A stretch of DNA of 64,000 nt. Origin: Cryobacterium mannosilyticum. Its GTDB lineage: Bacteria > Actinomycetota > Actinomycetes > Actinomycetales > Microbacteriaceae. The first letter of the stretch is position 1, and each line of letters opens with the position of its first letter. Below the pieces are notes generated by a model, which ran no database searches, was not told the origin of the DNA, and was given only the letters and a program-made list of their open reading frames with translations. Location: NCBI RefSeq assembly GCF_004402705.1, contig NZ_SOFM01000010.1, positions 1 through 64,000 on the forward strand, in the 5' to 3' direction. Positions 1 through 7,538 of this stretch are shown piece by piece. The translations under genes were made by a program, and so were the position numbers.

Positions 1-1185
1 CCACTCCGATGCCAACAGCCACAAGGGACCCACCCTCAACATCGGCATAATCCGGACATCGGAATAATGTCCCTTATGCCGATATCGGCATAATGTGCAG
101 AGGTGGGCGAGGTTGTCGTGCGCGGTCTCGCCGAGCAACCCCCAATCATGCGAGTGGTCAAGCTCGGCACCTCTCGCGGGTCTGTTGCAGCCGGGGAAGC
201 GGCAGGTCTCATCGCGCAGGCGGAGGAAGCGGCGCATCGCCTTAGGCGTTTTGTACCGGTCCCTCCCGACGGAGAGGATCACCCCGGTCTCGGGGTGGGT
301 GAGCAACCGGGTGAAGCTCGGCGCCCGCGACGCCAGGTCCCGCGCCGTGTCCGGGTCAATTGGCCCATACCCTTCCAAATACCCGGGTTCCTCGCTGTGC
401 CCGAGGAGTGTCAGCACCGGCACCGTCACCTGCACGGTCGCTTTGACGCCGGTGCCGACGCCGGTCGGGGTGACCCCGTGGATCAACAGGTCGCTGAGCA
501 CATCCGTGCGCACCTGGGTGAGCGTGCGCGTCTCGTCGGGGCTTTGGAGGCTGGCGGCGAGGTCGGTGGCGCGGGTGAAGATCGCCTGCACCAGCTCGGC
601 CCCTGTCGTCACGTAGAGGGTGGCCATCCCGTCGTACTCGGGGGTCACCCCGCTGGTGCGGTCCGTGATCGACCTCGCCCGCCGCGCCGTGATCGTCTCC
701 GGATGCAGGCGTTCCCGCAGCAGCCGGGCCTTGTGCTTGAGCTTGGCCACGGTCAGATGCTCGGCCGAGGGCAGCAGGGCTTGTTCGAACGCGGCCAAAC
801 CCTCGACCGGGATCGACCAGGACTGCTGGACGATCGTCTGCGCATGCCGATAACTGATCCGCCCCTCCGCCAACGCGGCCCGGGTGGCGGGGAGATCCTC
901 GGTCAACGCCTGGCTCTCCGCGAGGAGGGTCTCCGCCGTGCGTTCCGGTATCCGCAGCGTGGCGGCGAGTTCGCTGGAGAGTTCCCGCTGCGCGATCTCC
1001 TCGCGACTCCACCGGGACTGCAGGCTGAGCGGAATCGACCCGGCCTGCGCGGCGCTGAACCGGCGGGCCCGGTCGACCGCCTCGGCCCGCACGGCAAAGC
1101 ACCGGGCGATCGCCTTGTCGGCTGCCGCGACCGCGTCAAAGAGCAGTCCGAGCTGCTGTTGGGTGGTGCTCACCGGGGTGGCCAT
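1..1185 (-). CDS. DUF222/HNH endonuclease protein, 3' end interrupted, runs off window
   Basis: The minus frame opens with ATG at 1185 and stays open for 395 codons to the window edge. The N-terminal two thirds is a helical DUF222 region. The C-terminal part shows an HNH-like core: C-R-F-P-G-C, then E-L-D-H-S-H-D-W and N-L-A-H-L-C-T. Family members normally continue with a His-x-x-Lys-His stretch, which completes the metal site. Here homology stops at H-L-C-T (codon ending at 94), exactly where a perfect palindrome (74-93) begins, and the remaining 31 codons look unrelated. The gene was therefore probably cut by an insertion or rearrangement. DUF222/HNH genes are multicopy in Actinobacteria and often sit in mobile contexts. 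Family assignment is confident; activity is doubtful. Confidence 0.8.
   Translation of the reverse strand, partial: MATPVSTTQQQLGLLFDAVAAADKAIARCFAVRAEAVDRARRFSAAQAGSIPLSLQSRWSREEIAQRELSSELAATLRIPERTAETLLAESQALTEDLPATRAALAEGRISYRHAQTIVQQSWSIPVEGLAAFEQALLPSAEHLTVAKLKHKARLLRERLHPETITARRARSITDRTSGVTPEYDGMATLYVTTGAELVQAIFTRATDLAASLQSPDETRTLTQVRTDVLSDLLIHGVTPTGVGTGVKATVQVTVPVLTLLGHSEEPGYLEGYGPIDPDTARDLASRAPSFTRLLTHPETGVILSVGRDRYKTPKAMRRFLRLRDETCRFPGCNRPARGAELDHSHDWGLLGETAHDNLAHLCTLCRYRHKGHYSDVRIMPMLRVGPLWLLASEW
40..93. repeat. Palindrome and tandem half-sites at the HNH break point
   Basis: Positions 74-93 are a perfect 20-bp palindrome, TTATGCCGATATCGGCATAA. Immediately to its left are two tandem 17-bp units (40-56 and 57-73) that each contain ATCGG(C/A)ATAAT. 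The window therefore shows three forward copies and one inverted copy of the same 10-11 bp half-site in 54 bp. This resembles the end of a recombinase-type mobile element, but the element itself would lie left of the window, so this is inference. Confidence 0.55.
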
Positions 1186-1282
1186 ACGAGCACACTACGA
1201 CCAGCCACCGACATTCACCCGCCCCAAACCCACCCTCACGATGGGGTGTGGATAACCTGATCAACCCCACATTGTGGAGGAC

Positions 1283-1420
1283 AGGTCGGGCGTGATTTCG
1301 ACAAGCTCAATCACCGGCGGAGGTCGAGCTCGTCGAGACCAGGTCGGGTGATTTCGACAGGCTCAATCACCGGTGGTGGTCGAGCCTGGGGAGACCAGGT
1401 GCGGCGATTTCGACAAGACC
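1283..1420. repeat. Tandem copies of a dispersed intergenic repeat
   Basis: Three degenerate units start at 1283, 1341 and 1397. Each carries AGGT..GG..GATTTCGACA(A/G), and the first two continue with GCTCAATCACCGG and a GGTCGAG.....GAGACC tail. TTTCGACAAGCTCAA with its partial complement GGTCGAGC..GTCGAGACC can fold into a hairpin. From memory, related TTTCGACAAGCTCAACCACC repeats are common between genes in Microbacteriaceae genomes. The block separates the HNH gene from the 3' end of the IclR gene and may also act as a transcription barrier. Confidence 0.7.
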
Positions 1421-1422
1421 GA

Positions 1423-2229
1423 TCAGGATGCGCGGCGGTAGCCGAGCGCGCGGCTCACACCCTGCGCGGCCACCCGCACCGCCTGCTCGTGTTCGGGGCC
1501 CTGCCCCGGCGAGGTGTGCGTCACAATCGACACGGCCGCGACGACCTGGCCGGTGCGGTCCCGGATCGGCGCCGCCAGCGAGCTCGATCCCGCCGTCATC
1601 TCCTCCGACATCCGCACGATCCCCTGGCTGCGGATGCCGGCCAACCTGCGCCGCAGCTCCTCCGGCGCCGTCATCGTCTGCGGCAGGAACCGCTGCAGCG
1701 GTTCGGCGAGGTAGTCCTGGATGACCATGGTCGGCGCGTGGGCGAGGAGAACGAGACCGACCCCCGTGGCGTGCAGCGGGAGCCGTCCGCCCACGCGGGA
1801 GATCACCCGCACCGCCCGGTGCCCGGACAGTTTCTCCAGGTAGAGCGCGTCGCGGCCGTCGAGGATCGCCAGGTGCACATGCTCGCGGGTTGTCTCGTAC
1901 AGGTCTTCGAGGTAGGGCAGGGCGATCGTGCGGAGGTTTCGCGCCGTCGGCGTCTGCACGCCCACCTCCCAGAGCCGCATGCCGAGCGAGTAACGGCCGT
2001 CTTCCTGGCGGGCGAGCCCACCCCAGGTCACCCATTCTGCGACGAGCCGGTGCGCGGTCGAGAGAGGGATGCCCGAACGCCGGGCGATCGCGGTGAGGCT
2101 GAGCGCCGTCGCGGGCGGGGAGGTGAAGGCATCCAGGATCGCGAACAGCCGGGCGGCAACCGACCGGTCATCGACCGGGGACACTGACGCGCCCTCGGTC
2201 GCCTTCGCCCGCGCCGGCTTCCCTGACAT
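1423..2229 (-). CDS. IclR family transcriptional regulator
   Basis: A 268-residue protein with an N-terminal winged helix-turn-helix (roughly residues 25-85, containing ARRSGIPLSTAHRLV) followed by an IclR effector-binding domain with the typical E-x-V-H-L-A-I-L-D-G and R-S-Q-G-I segments. IclR proteins bind small metabolites, often aromatic or organic acids, and repress catabolic operons. No catabolic operon is adjacent, so the target is unknown. I chose ATG at 2229 rather than the ATG at 2238: on the minus strand a TAGCGT hexamer lies 7 nt before it, matching the leaderless pattern seen elsewhere in the window. The gene is divergent from the UPF0114 gene. Confidence 0.9.
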   Translation of the reverse strand: MSGKPARAKATEGASVSPVDDRSVAARLFAILDAFTSPPATALSLTAIARRSGIPLSTAHRLVAEWVTWGGLARQEDGRYSLGMRLWEVGVQTPTARNLRTIALPYLEDLYETTREHVHLAILDGRDALYLEKLSGHRAVRVISRVGGRLPLHATGVGLVLLAHAPTMVIQDYLAEPLQRFLPQTMTAPEELRRRLAGIRSQGIVRMSEEMTAGSSSLAAPIRDRTGQVVAAVSIVTHTSPGQGPEHEQAVRVAAQGVSRALGYRRAS

Positions 2230-2236
2230 CAGCACC

Positions 2237-2242
2237 ACGCTA
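2237..2242 (-). promoter_or_regulatory. Putative -10 of the IclR gene (leaderless)
   Basis: TAGCGT on the minus strand, 7 nt before ATG 2229, with no Shine-Dalgarno sequence between. Position and spacing match other predicted leaderless promoters in this window. Confidence 0.4.
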
Positions 2243-2309
2243 CCCTCCCGCGGCCATGTCCCGCCGCAGCATTTCGGCCCCGTTCAGGAGGTTCCCATCC
2301 CCGCTTCCG

Positions 2310-2315
2310 TAAAAT
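2310..2315 (+). promoter_or_regulatory. Putative -10 of the UPF0114 gene (leaderless)
   Basis: TAAAAT lies 6 nt before GTG 2322. The overlapping TAA is in frame, so the GTG is the first possible start. The purine-rich AGGAGG at 2286-2291 is too far upstream to serve as its ribosome-binding site. Confidence 0.5.
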
Positions 2316-2321
2316 CGACCG

Positions 2322-3155
2322 GTGACTGAAACCTCCGGCCAGCCTCCTTTCCGCGAACAATCCCAGTGGGTCAGGAGCGTCGGGCTGATGATCTTCTTCA
2401 GCCGCTGGCTCCAGGCCCCCCTTTACATCGGCCTCATCGTCGCACAGGTGATCTACGTCGTCGTCTTCATGGTCGAACTCGGCCACCTCGGCGAGGAGGT
2501 CCTGCACGGGTTCACCCACCCGGGACCCGACGGCATCGTCATCGAGGAAGCCAAGATCATGCTCGGCGTGCTCGGGCTCATCGACGTGGTCATGATCGCG
2601 AACCTCCTGATCATGGTCATCATCGGCGGCTACGAGACCTTCGTCTCCAAGATCCGCATCGACGGTCACCCCGACCAGCCCGAGTGGCTCTCCCACGTCA
2701 ACGCCAACGTGCTCAAGGTCAAGCTCGCCATGGCCATCGTCGGGATCTCCTCCATCCACCTGCTGAAGACCTTCATCGAGGTCGGCGACCTCGCCGCCCG
2801 CGGCTCCACGTCCACCGAGGGCCAGGAGAGCATCACCGGCGACGTCTACACCTGGGACGGCGTGCTCTGGCAGGTCGTCATCCACATGGTCTTCATCGTC
2901 TCGGCGATCGCCCTGGCCTGGATCGACCGGATCTCCCAGGCGGCCGGTCACGCCGTGACCCCCGCGGCATCCGTCGCGCCGCTCGAACCACAGCCACTCG
3001 TGAGCGTCCTACCCGTTCCGCGCCCGACCGGCACCGCCGCGATCGAGGCCGGCGCCGTGGGGCATCTCCTCCAGCTGGGCCGGCTCCGCGATGCCGGGGT
3101 CGTCTCCGCGGCAGAGTTCGAGCTGAAGAAGACGGAGCTCCTCGCCCGGATCTGA
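2322..3155 (+). CDS. UPF0114 (YqhA-like) membrane protein with C-terminal SHOCT-like motif
   Basis: A 277-residue membrane protein starting at GTG. Residues about 15-225 match the UPF0114/YqhA family (TIGR00645-type), with an S-R-W-L-Q-A-P-L-Y segment, four hydrophobic helices and a conserved N-V-L-K-V-K-L region. The molecular function of the family is unknown; it is a small inner-membrane protein in E. coli. Residues about 248-277 (LLQLGRLRDAGVVSAAEFEL and onward to KKTELLARI) form a SHOCT-type oligomerisation motif after a Pro/Ala-rich linker. I do not expect this in the E. coli protein, which is shorter. It stands alone and is divergent from iclR. Confidence 0.82.
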   Translation: MTETSGQPPFREQSQWVRSVGLMIFFSRWLQAPLYIGLIVAQVIYVVVFMVELGHLGEEVLHGFTHPGPDGIVIEEAKIMLGVLGLIDVVMIANLLIMVIIGGYETFVSKIRIDGHPDQPEWLSHVNANVLKVKLAMAIVGISSIHLLKTFIEVGDLAARGSTSTEGQESITGDVYTWDGVLWQVVIHMVFIVSAIALAWIDRISQAAGHAVTPAASVAPLEPQPLVSVLPVPRPTGTAAIEAGAVGHLLQLGRLRDAGVVSAAEFELKKTELLARI

Positions 3156-3177
3156 CCCGAGGGGAAACCGGCCCAGA

Positions 3178-3210
3178 CGGGAACCCTCAACGCGCGGTTG
3201 ACGGTTCCCG
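3178..3210. terminator. Hairpin between UPF0114 and DUF6504 genes
   Basis: An inverted repeat, CGGGAACC.TCAAC / GTTGA.GGTTCCCG, with a 5-nt GCGCG loop and one C-C mismatch, lies 23 nt after the UPF0114 stop. There is no U-tract, so it is a weak intrinsic terminator or an mRNA-end hairpin. It also lies directly upstream of the SOS promoter. Confidence 0.45.
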
Positions 3211-3240
3211 TTGGCGTCTGTCCGTGGTGTGACGTACACT
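3211..3240 (+). promoter_or_regulatory. Putative promoter of the DUF6504-dnaE2 operon
   Basis: TTGGCG (3211-3216) and TACACT (3235-3240) are separated by 18 bp. The expected transcription start lies inside the LexA box that follows at 3248, which is where a repressor would block initiation. Confidence 0.5.
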
Positions 3241-3247
3241 CCAAGAA

Positions 3248-3263
3248 TCGAACACGTGTTCGA
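3248..3263. promoter_or_regulatory. LexA (SOS) box
   Basis: A perfect 16-bp palindrome, TCGAACACGTGTTCGA, matches the Gram-positive/actinobacterial LexA consensus (CGAAC-N4-GTTCG). It lies just after the -10 and 17 nt before ATG 3281. The DUF6504-dnaE2 pair is therefore predicted to be DNA-damage inducible. Confidence 0.9.
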
Positions 3264-3280
3264 ACCGAGGGAGGGCCCGC

Positions 3281-3553
3281 ATGCCGCAGATCATCGACAC
3301 CCAGGTCGACGTCGAGTTGTCGGCCGACGGCGACCCGCAGGCGTTCATCTGGAACCGGTTCGAGCACACCATCATCGGCCAGCCGCAAGCGGTTTTCACC
3401 CGAACCCGCTGGTGGGAGAACGACGGCGTGCCCCTGCGCATCGATACCGAGCTGTGGCGGGTGGACGCGTCACGCGGGGACGAGGAACAGCACCGCTACG
3501 ATCTGCGACGCGATGTCGACGGATCGTGGGTGCTCGCCCTCGACTGGGGATGA
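3281..3553 (+). CDS. DUF6504 family protein
   Basis: A 90-residue protein with no signal peptide or membrane segment. It is rich in Trp and charged residues (R-T-R-W-W-E-N and D-T-E-L-W-R-V-D). Small proteins of this kind are encoded immediately before error-prone dnaE2 in many Actinobacteria and are catalogued as DUF6504. A GGAGGGCCCGC stretch precedes the ATG. Its stop overlaps the dnaE2 start (ATGA at 3550-3553), so the two are translationally coupled. The conserved linkage suggests an accessory role in mutasome-dependent lesion bypass, but no biochemical function is known to me. The family is recognised by context and pattern. Confidence 0.75.
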   Translation: MPQIIDTQVDVELSADGDPQAFIWNRFEHTIIGQPQAVFTRTRWWENDGVPLRIDTELWRVDASRGDEEQHRYDLRRDVDGSWVLALDWG

Positions 3554-6500
3554 GCTTCCCGCACCTGCACGTCGCCAGCGCGTACTCCACCCACTACGGG
3601 GTCACGATGCCGGAGGCGCTGGCCGAGCAGACGAAGGCACAAGACGGCACCTTCCTCGCGGTGACCGACCGTGACGGCCTGTACGGCGCGGTCAAACACG
3701 TGCGTGCCTGCGTGGACGCCGGCGTGCGGCCCGGCCTCGGCGCCGACCTCGCGGTGCACGACGACGACCATCTCTCCCTCGGGCGGGTGGTCGTGCTCGC
3801 GCACGGCAACACGAACGGCCGCGGGTACGCGGCGCTCTGCCGCGCCGTGTCCGCCGCGCACCGCACGGTCTCGCAGGGGTTCGGATCGCTGCCCAGCATC
3901 GCCCGGTCCGAACTCGCCGGGCTGGCCGGCCTCCGCTCGCTCACTGTATTGCTCGGCCCGGCCTCCGACGTGGGCACCGCCACCGGCCACCGTGACAACG
4001 AGGATGCCCACGCCCGCCTCACCGCGTGGTTGCGCGCCATGCCGGCCGACTCCGTCTCACTCGAGGTCGTCTGCCACCTGTCGGAGCCGGGCACCCCGGG
4101 CAGCGTGACGCCGGCCACCCGGATGCTCGCCCTCGCCGAGCATGCGGGGGTGCCGGCCGTGCTCACCAACGCTGTGCGCTACGGCACCCCCGAGGAGGCT
4201 GTCACCGCCGATCTCGCCGACGCCGCGCGAACCCTCACCCCGCTTGCCGAATTGGAGCAGCCTCAGACGAACGGGCAGGCGTGGCTGAAACCGGCGCGGG
4301 CGATGCGGCAGGTCGCGCGGATGGTGGTCGACGCGGGGCTGCACGACGACGGCGCCCTCGAGCTTCTCTTCCGCGACACCGAGCGGCTTGCCGACCGGTG
4401 CGCCCTCGACCCGGAGGCCGACATCGGTCTCGGCCGGCCGCGGATGCCGGAGGCGAGGATCATCGGGGTCAGCGGCGACCCGGTCGCTGAACTCTGGAAA
4501 CGGGCACGGGCCGGCATCGACGATCTCTACCCGAGGCCGGAGGCCGGGGCGCGCCGGGGAGCCGCCTCGGCGGAGGACGCGCACGCCCGGCTCGCGCACG
4601 AGATGAAGACGGTCGAGCACCTCGGCTTCGCCGGCTACTTCCTCACGGTGGCCCGGGTGGCGGACATCATCAGGGAGATGGGCATCCGCATCCAGGCGCG
4701 CGGGTCAGGGGTCGGCTCGGTGCTCAACTATGCGCTCCGAACGTCGTCGGTGGAGCCGCTCTCCAACGGCCTGCTCTGGGAACGCTTTCTCTCCCCCGAA
4801 CGACAGACCCTGCCCGACATCGACATCGACGTCGAATCGGCGCGCCGACACGACATCTACCGCAAGCTGTTCGACACCTTCGGCGGCGACCGGGTCTCGC
4901 TGATGTCGATGACGAACGCCTATCGCGGCCGCGGCGCCGTGCGCGACGCGGGCCTTGCCCTCGGGATGAACCACGAGCAGGTCGCGTCCATCGCGAAACA
5001 GATGTGGCGCTTCAACGCAAGGGACTTCCGGCGCGCATTGGAAGAGAAACCCGAGCTCGAGCCGCTCGCCGCCGAGGTGCGCGAATCCCAGCAACTCGAC
5101 CAGCTGGTCGACCTGACCGCGAAGCTGGACCGTCTCCCCCGGCACATTTCCGTGCACCCCTGCGGGGTGATCCTCTCCGACGCGACCCTGCTCGACCGCA
5201 CCCCGGTGCAGGCGTCCGGAATGGGGTTGTCGATGTCCCAGTTCGACAAACACGACATGGACCCGATGGGCCTGATCAAGCTGGATATCCTCGGCGTGCG
5301 GATGCAGTCGGCCATGGCACACGCCGTGGAGGAACACCACCGGCTCTCCGGCGAGAGCATCGACCTGGATCGGATCCCGCTCGACGATCCGGCCACCTTC
5401 GAATTGATCCGTTCGACCCGCACGCTCGGCATCTTCCAGATCGAATCGCCCGGCCAGATGGAACTGGTCGGCAAACTGCAGCCCGAGGTCTTCAACGACC
5501 TGACGGTCGAGATCTCCCTGTTCCGGCCCGGCCCGATGCAGAACAACATGCCGCTGAAATACCTCCAGGCCAGGCACGGCGAGGTCATGCCCGATTACCT
5601 CCACCCGCGACTGGAACCGATCCTTCGGGAGACGAAGGGGGTCGTCATCTTCCACGAGCAGGTGATGCGACTCTTCGACGAGCTCACCGGCTGCGGCCTC
5701 GGCCGGGCGGATGTCTTCCGCCGCCACCTGGGCAAACCCGAGCAGCTCCCCCGGATCGAGGAGTACGTGCGGGAGATGGCCCTGGAACGCGGGTTCCCGC
5801 CCGGAGTCATCGACCAGGTCTGGACGGTGCTGGCCGGATTCGGCAGCTTCGGGTTCGCCAAGGCGCACGGCGCCGCGTTCGCGCTTCCGACCTACCAGTC
5901 GGCCTGGCTGAAGACCCACCATCCCGCCGTGTTCCTGGCCGGACTGCTCACCCACGCTCCCGGCATGTGGCCCAAGGACCTCATCGTGGCCGAGGCCCGG
6001 CTGCTCGGCGTGCCGGTGCTCGGCCTCGATGTGCAGCGGAGCACGCTCGACTACCGGGTCGAGGAGCTCGGCGACGAGCGCCGCGGCATCCGTCTGGCGC
6101 TGCCCGAGCTCGCCGGCGGCACCGCCGCCGAACGGGCCCGAATCGTGCGCCACCAGCCGTTCTCCTCGCTGCAGGATTTCCGCGATCGGGTGCGGCCGCG
6201 GCGAAAGACCTTCGAGGCGCTCGCCCGGGTCGGGGCGCTGGACAGCTTCATCGGCTACGACCGCGCCCGCCGGCACGAGCTCCTCGCGCATGTGCAGTCC
6301 CTCCGCGGCACCGCAGTCACCATCAACGACGACCAACTGGCGTTCGAAGTCGAGTTGCCGGTGCAGGGTTTCGAGGGCGCCCGTTTCGATGCGGTGACCT
6401 CCCTGGAGTTGCGCGGGCGCAGCCAGACCGACCTGGAGTTGCGGGACCTCCACCTCGCGGTGTCCGGCCACCAGATGACGCGGTTCTACCCGCTCTTCGC

Positions 6501-6936
6501 CGAGCTGGGAGTCACCCCGGCCTCCGAGCTCGCCGACCTGCCCGGCGGCACCGAGGTGCTCATCGCCGGGGTGCGGCGCGCCACGAACACCCCGCCGATG
6601 CGGGGCGGCCGGCGGGTCGTGTTCGTCAGCCTCGACGACGGCACCGGGCCGGTGTCCAACGTCGTGTTCTTCCACGACGCGCAGGAACGGATCGGCGGCC
6701 CGGTCTTCCAGACCCGCCATATCCTCGTGCGGGGCCGCACCCGCCGGTCGGGGGCGAAAGGGGTGTCCGTCACCGGGGAGAACCTGTGGGACCTCACCGA
6801 GGTCGCCCGCAAGGTCGACCAGCGGCGGAAGGCGGAGGCCGCCGCGCGGCACACGGACCGGACCATAGAACTCGCGGCCGAACTGGCCGCGATCCCGGTC
6901 GACAACGTGCACCATCTGTGGCCGCTTCGCGCCTAG
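3550..6936 (+). CDS. dnaE2: Error-prone DNA polymerase III alpha subunit DnaE2
   Basis: A 1128-residue C-family polymerase. It begins M-S-F-P-H-L-H-V-A-S-A-Y-S, the start of the PHP domain (about 1-270). The catalytic core follows, with PDIDIDVE at 422-429 giving the metal-binding Asp residues, and FRPGPMQNNMPL further on. The C-terminal part holds helix-hairpin-helix and OB-fold domains. The replicative DnaE1 is about 1180 residues and has a clamp-binding tail that I do not see here; the layout fits DnaE2. DnaE2 performs damage-induced mutagenic synthesis, normally with ImuA' and ImuB, but neither is encoded in this window. The start at 3550 overlaps the DUF6504 stop; the longer open frame upstream crosses the LexA box and is not coding. 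Confidence 0.93.
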   Translation: MSFPHLHVASAYSTHYGVTMPEALAEQTKAQDGTFLAVTDRDGLYGAVKHVRACVDAGVRPGLGADLAVHDDDHLSLGRVVVLAHGNTNGRGYAALCRAVSAAHRTVSQGFGSLPSIARSELAGLAGLRSLTVLLGPASDVGTATGHRDNEDAHARLTAWLRAMPADSVSLEVVCHLSEPGTPGSVTPATRMLALAEHAGVPAVLTNAVRYGTPEEAVTADLADAARTLTPLAELEQPQTNGQAWLKPARAMRQVARMVVDAGLHDDGALELLFRDTERLADRCALDPEADIGLGRPRMPEARIIGVSGDPVAELWKRARAGIDDLYPRPEAGARRGAASAEDAHARLAHEMKTVEHLGFAGYFLTVARVADIIREMGIRIQARGSGVGSVLNYALRTSSVEPLSNGLLWERFLSPERQTLPDIDIDVESARRHDIYRKLFDTFGGDRVSLMSMTNAYRGRGAVRDAGLALGMNHEQVASIAKQMWRFNARDFRRALEEKPELEPLAAEVRESQQLDQLVDLTAKLDRLPRHISVHPCGVILSDATLLDRTPVQASGMGLSMSQFDKHDMDPMGLIKLDILGVRMQSAMAHAVEEHHRLSGESIDLDRIPLDDPATFELIRSTRTLGIFQIESPGQMELVGKLQPEVFNDLTVEISLFRPGPMQNNMPLKYLQARHGEVMPDYLHPRLEPILRETKGVVIFHEQVMRLFDELTGCGLGRADVFRRHLGKPEQLPRIEEYVREMALERGFPPGVIDQVWTVLAGFGSFGFAKAHGAAFALPTYQSAWLKTHHPAVFLAGLLTHAPGMWPKDLIVAEARLLGVPVLGLDVQRSTLDYRVEELGDERRGIRLALPELAGGTAAERARIVRHQPFSSLQDFRDRVRPRRKTFEALARVGALDSFIGYDRARRHELLAHVQSLRGTAVTINDDQLAFEVELPVQGFEGARFDAVTSLELRGRSQTDLELRDLHLAVSGHQMTRFYPLFAELGVTPASELADLPGGTEVLIAGVRRATNTPPMRGGRRVVFVSLDDGTGPVSNVVFFHDAQERIGGPVFQTRHILVRGRTRRSGAKGVSVTGENLWDLTEVARKVDQRRKAEAAARHTDRTIELAAELAAIPVDNVHHLWPLRA

Positions 6937-6991
6937 TCCGGCCGCGGATACCGGCGAATGCCCCACCCACCCCGTTGTCGGTCGCGCGGCC

Positions 6992-6997
6992 TACACT
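6992..6997 (+). promoter_or_regulatory. Putative -10 of the SOUL gene (leaderless)
   Basis: TACACT ends 7 nt before ATG 7005 and no Shine-Dalgarno sequence intervenes, which fits leaderless transcription and supports the chosen start. Confidence 0.5.
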
Positions 6998-7004
6998 GGC
7001 GGCC

Positions 7005-7514
7005 ATGACCGACCAACAGCCCTATCAAATCCTGCGGGAATACGACGACTTCGAACTCCGCCACTATCCCGACTACGTGCTTGTGCAAGTGGAGGTCACC
7101 GGCGGTTTCTCCGGTGCGGGCAACGCCGCTTTCGGTCCCCTCTTCCGTTACATCAGCGGTAACAACCAGTCCGCCACCCGCATCGCGATGACAGCCCCGG
7201 TGCTTCAGGAGACCACGGCCGACGACGCCCACACCGTCAGTTTCGTTCTTCCCGAGGGGATGCCGGCCTCGGCTGTTCCCGTGCCGCAGGACGCCAGGGT
7301 GACCACCAGGGTGGTGCCGGCGCACGGGGCCGCGGCGCGCCGGTTCGGCGGCGGGTGGAGCGAGGCCCGTTTCAGGGAGAACGGCGACACCCTCCTGGCG
7401 GCCGTGCGGCGGGCGGGTCTCGAGCCGGTCGGCGGCGTGTACTTCGCCCGGTTCGACCCGCCCTGGAAACCCGGATTTCTCAAACACAACGAGGCCCTCG
7501 TCGCCGTGGCATGA
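7005..7514 (+). CDS. SOUL family heme-binding protein
   Basis: A 169-residue soluble protein that matches the SOUL/HEBP family across its length: Y-x-I-L-R-E-Y-D-D-F-E-L-R-H-Y near the N-terminus, F-G-P-L-F-R-Y-I-S-G-N-N, the I-A-M-T-A-P-V motif at about residue 65, and a C-terminal F-D-P-P-W-K-P-G-F-L-K-H-N-E motif. Family members bind heme or related tetrapyrroles. The bacterial role is not settled; heme buffering is a guess. It lies 68 nt after dnaE2 but has its own -10, so it is probably not part of the SOS operon. It converges on the penicillin-binding protein gene with 24 nt between stops. Confidence 0.9.
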   Translation: MTDQQPYQILREYDDFELRHYPDYVLVQVEVTGGFSGAGNAAFGPLFRYISGNNQSATRIAMTAPVLQETTADDAHTVSFVLPEGMPASAVPVPQDARVTTRVVPAHGAAARRFGGGWSEARFRENGDTLLAAVRRAGLEPVGGVYFARFDPPWKPGFLKHNEALVAVA

Positions 7515-7538
7515 CGAATGCGCGCGCCGGCCGGCTGG

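Noticed and set aside
103..1260. Long plus-strand open frames across the HNH gene
   Set aside because: They are shadows: the minus frame gives a coherent DUF222/HNH protein, while these give Arg/Gly-rich text with no family features.
3211..3549. Upstream extension of dnaE2 to 3211
   Set aside because: It would run through the LexA box and DUF6504 and has no polymerase similarity; family similarity begins at ATG 3550.
4705..6966. 753-codon minus-strand open frame opposite dnaE2
   Set aside because: His/Gly/Arg-rich composition without domains; a product of high GC codon bias opposite a real gene.
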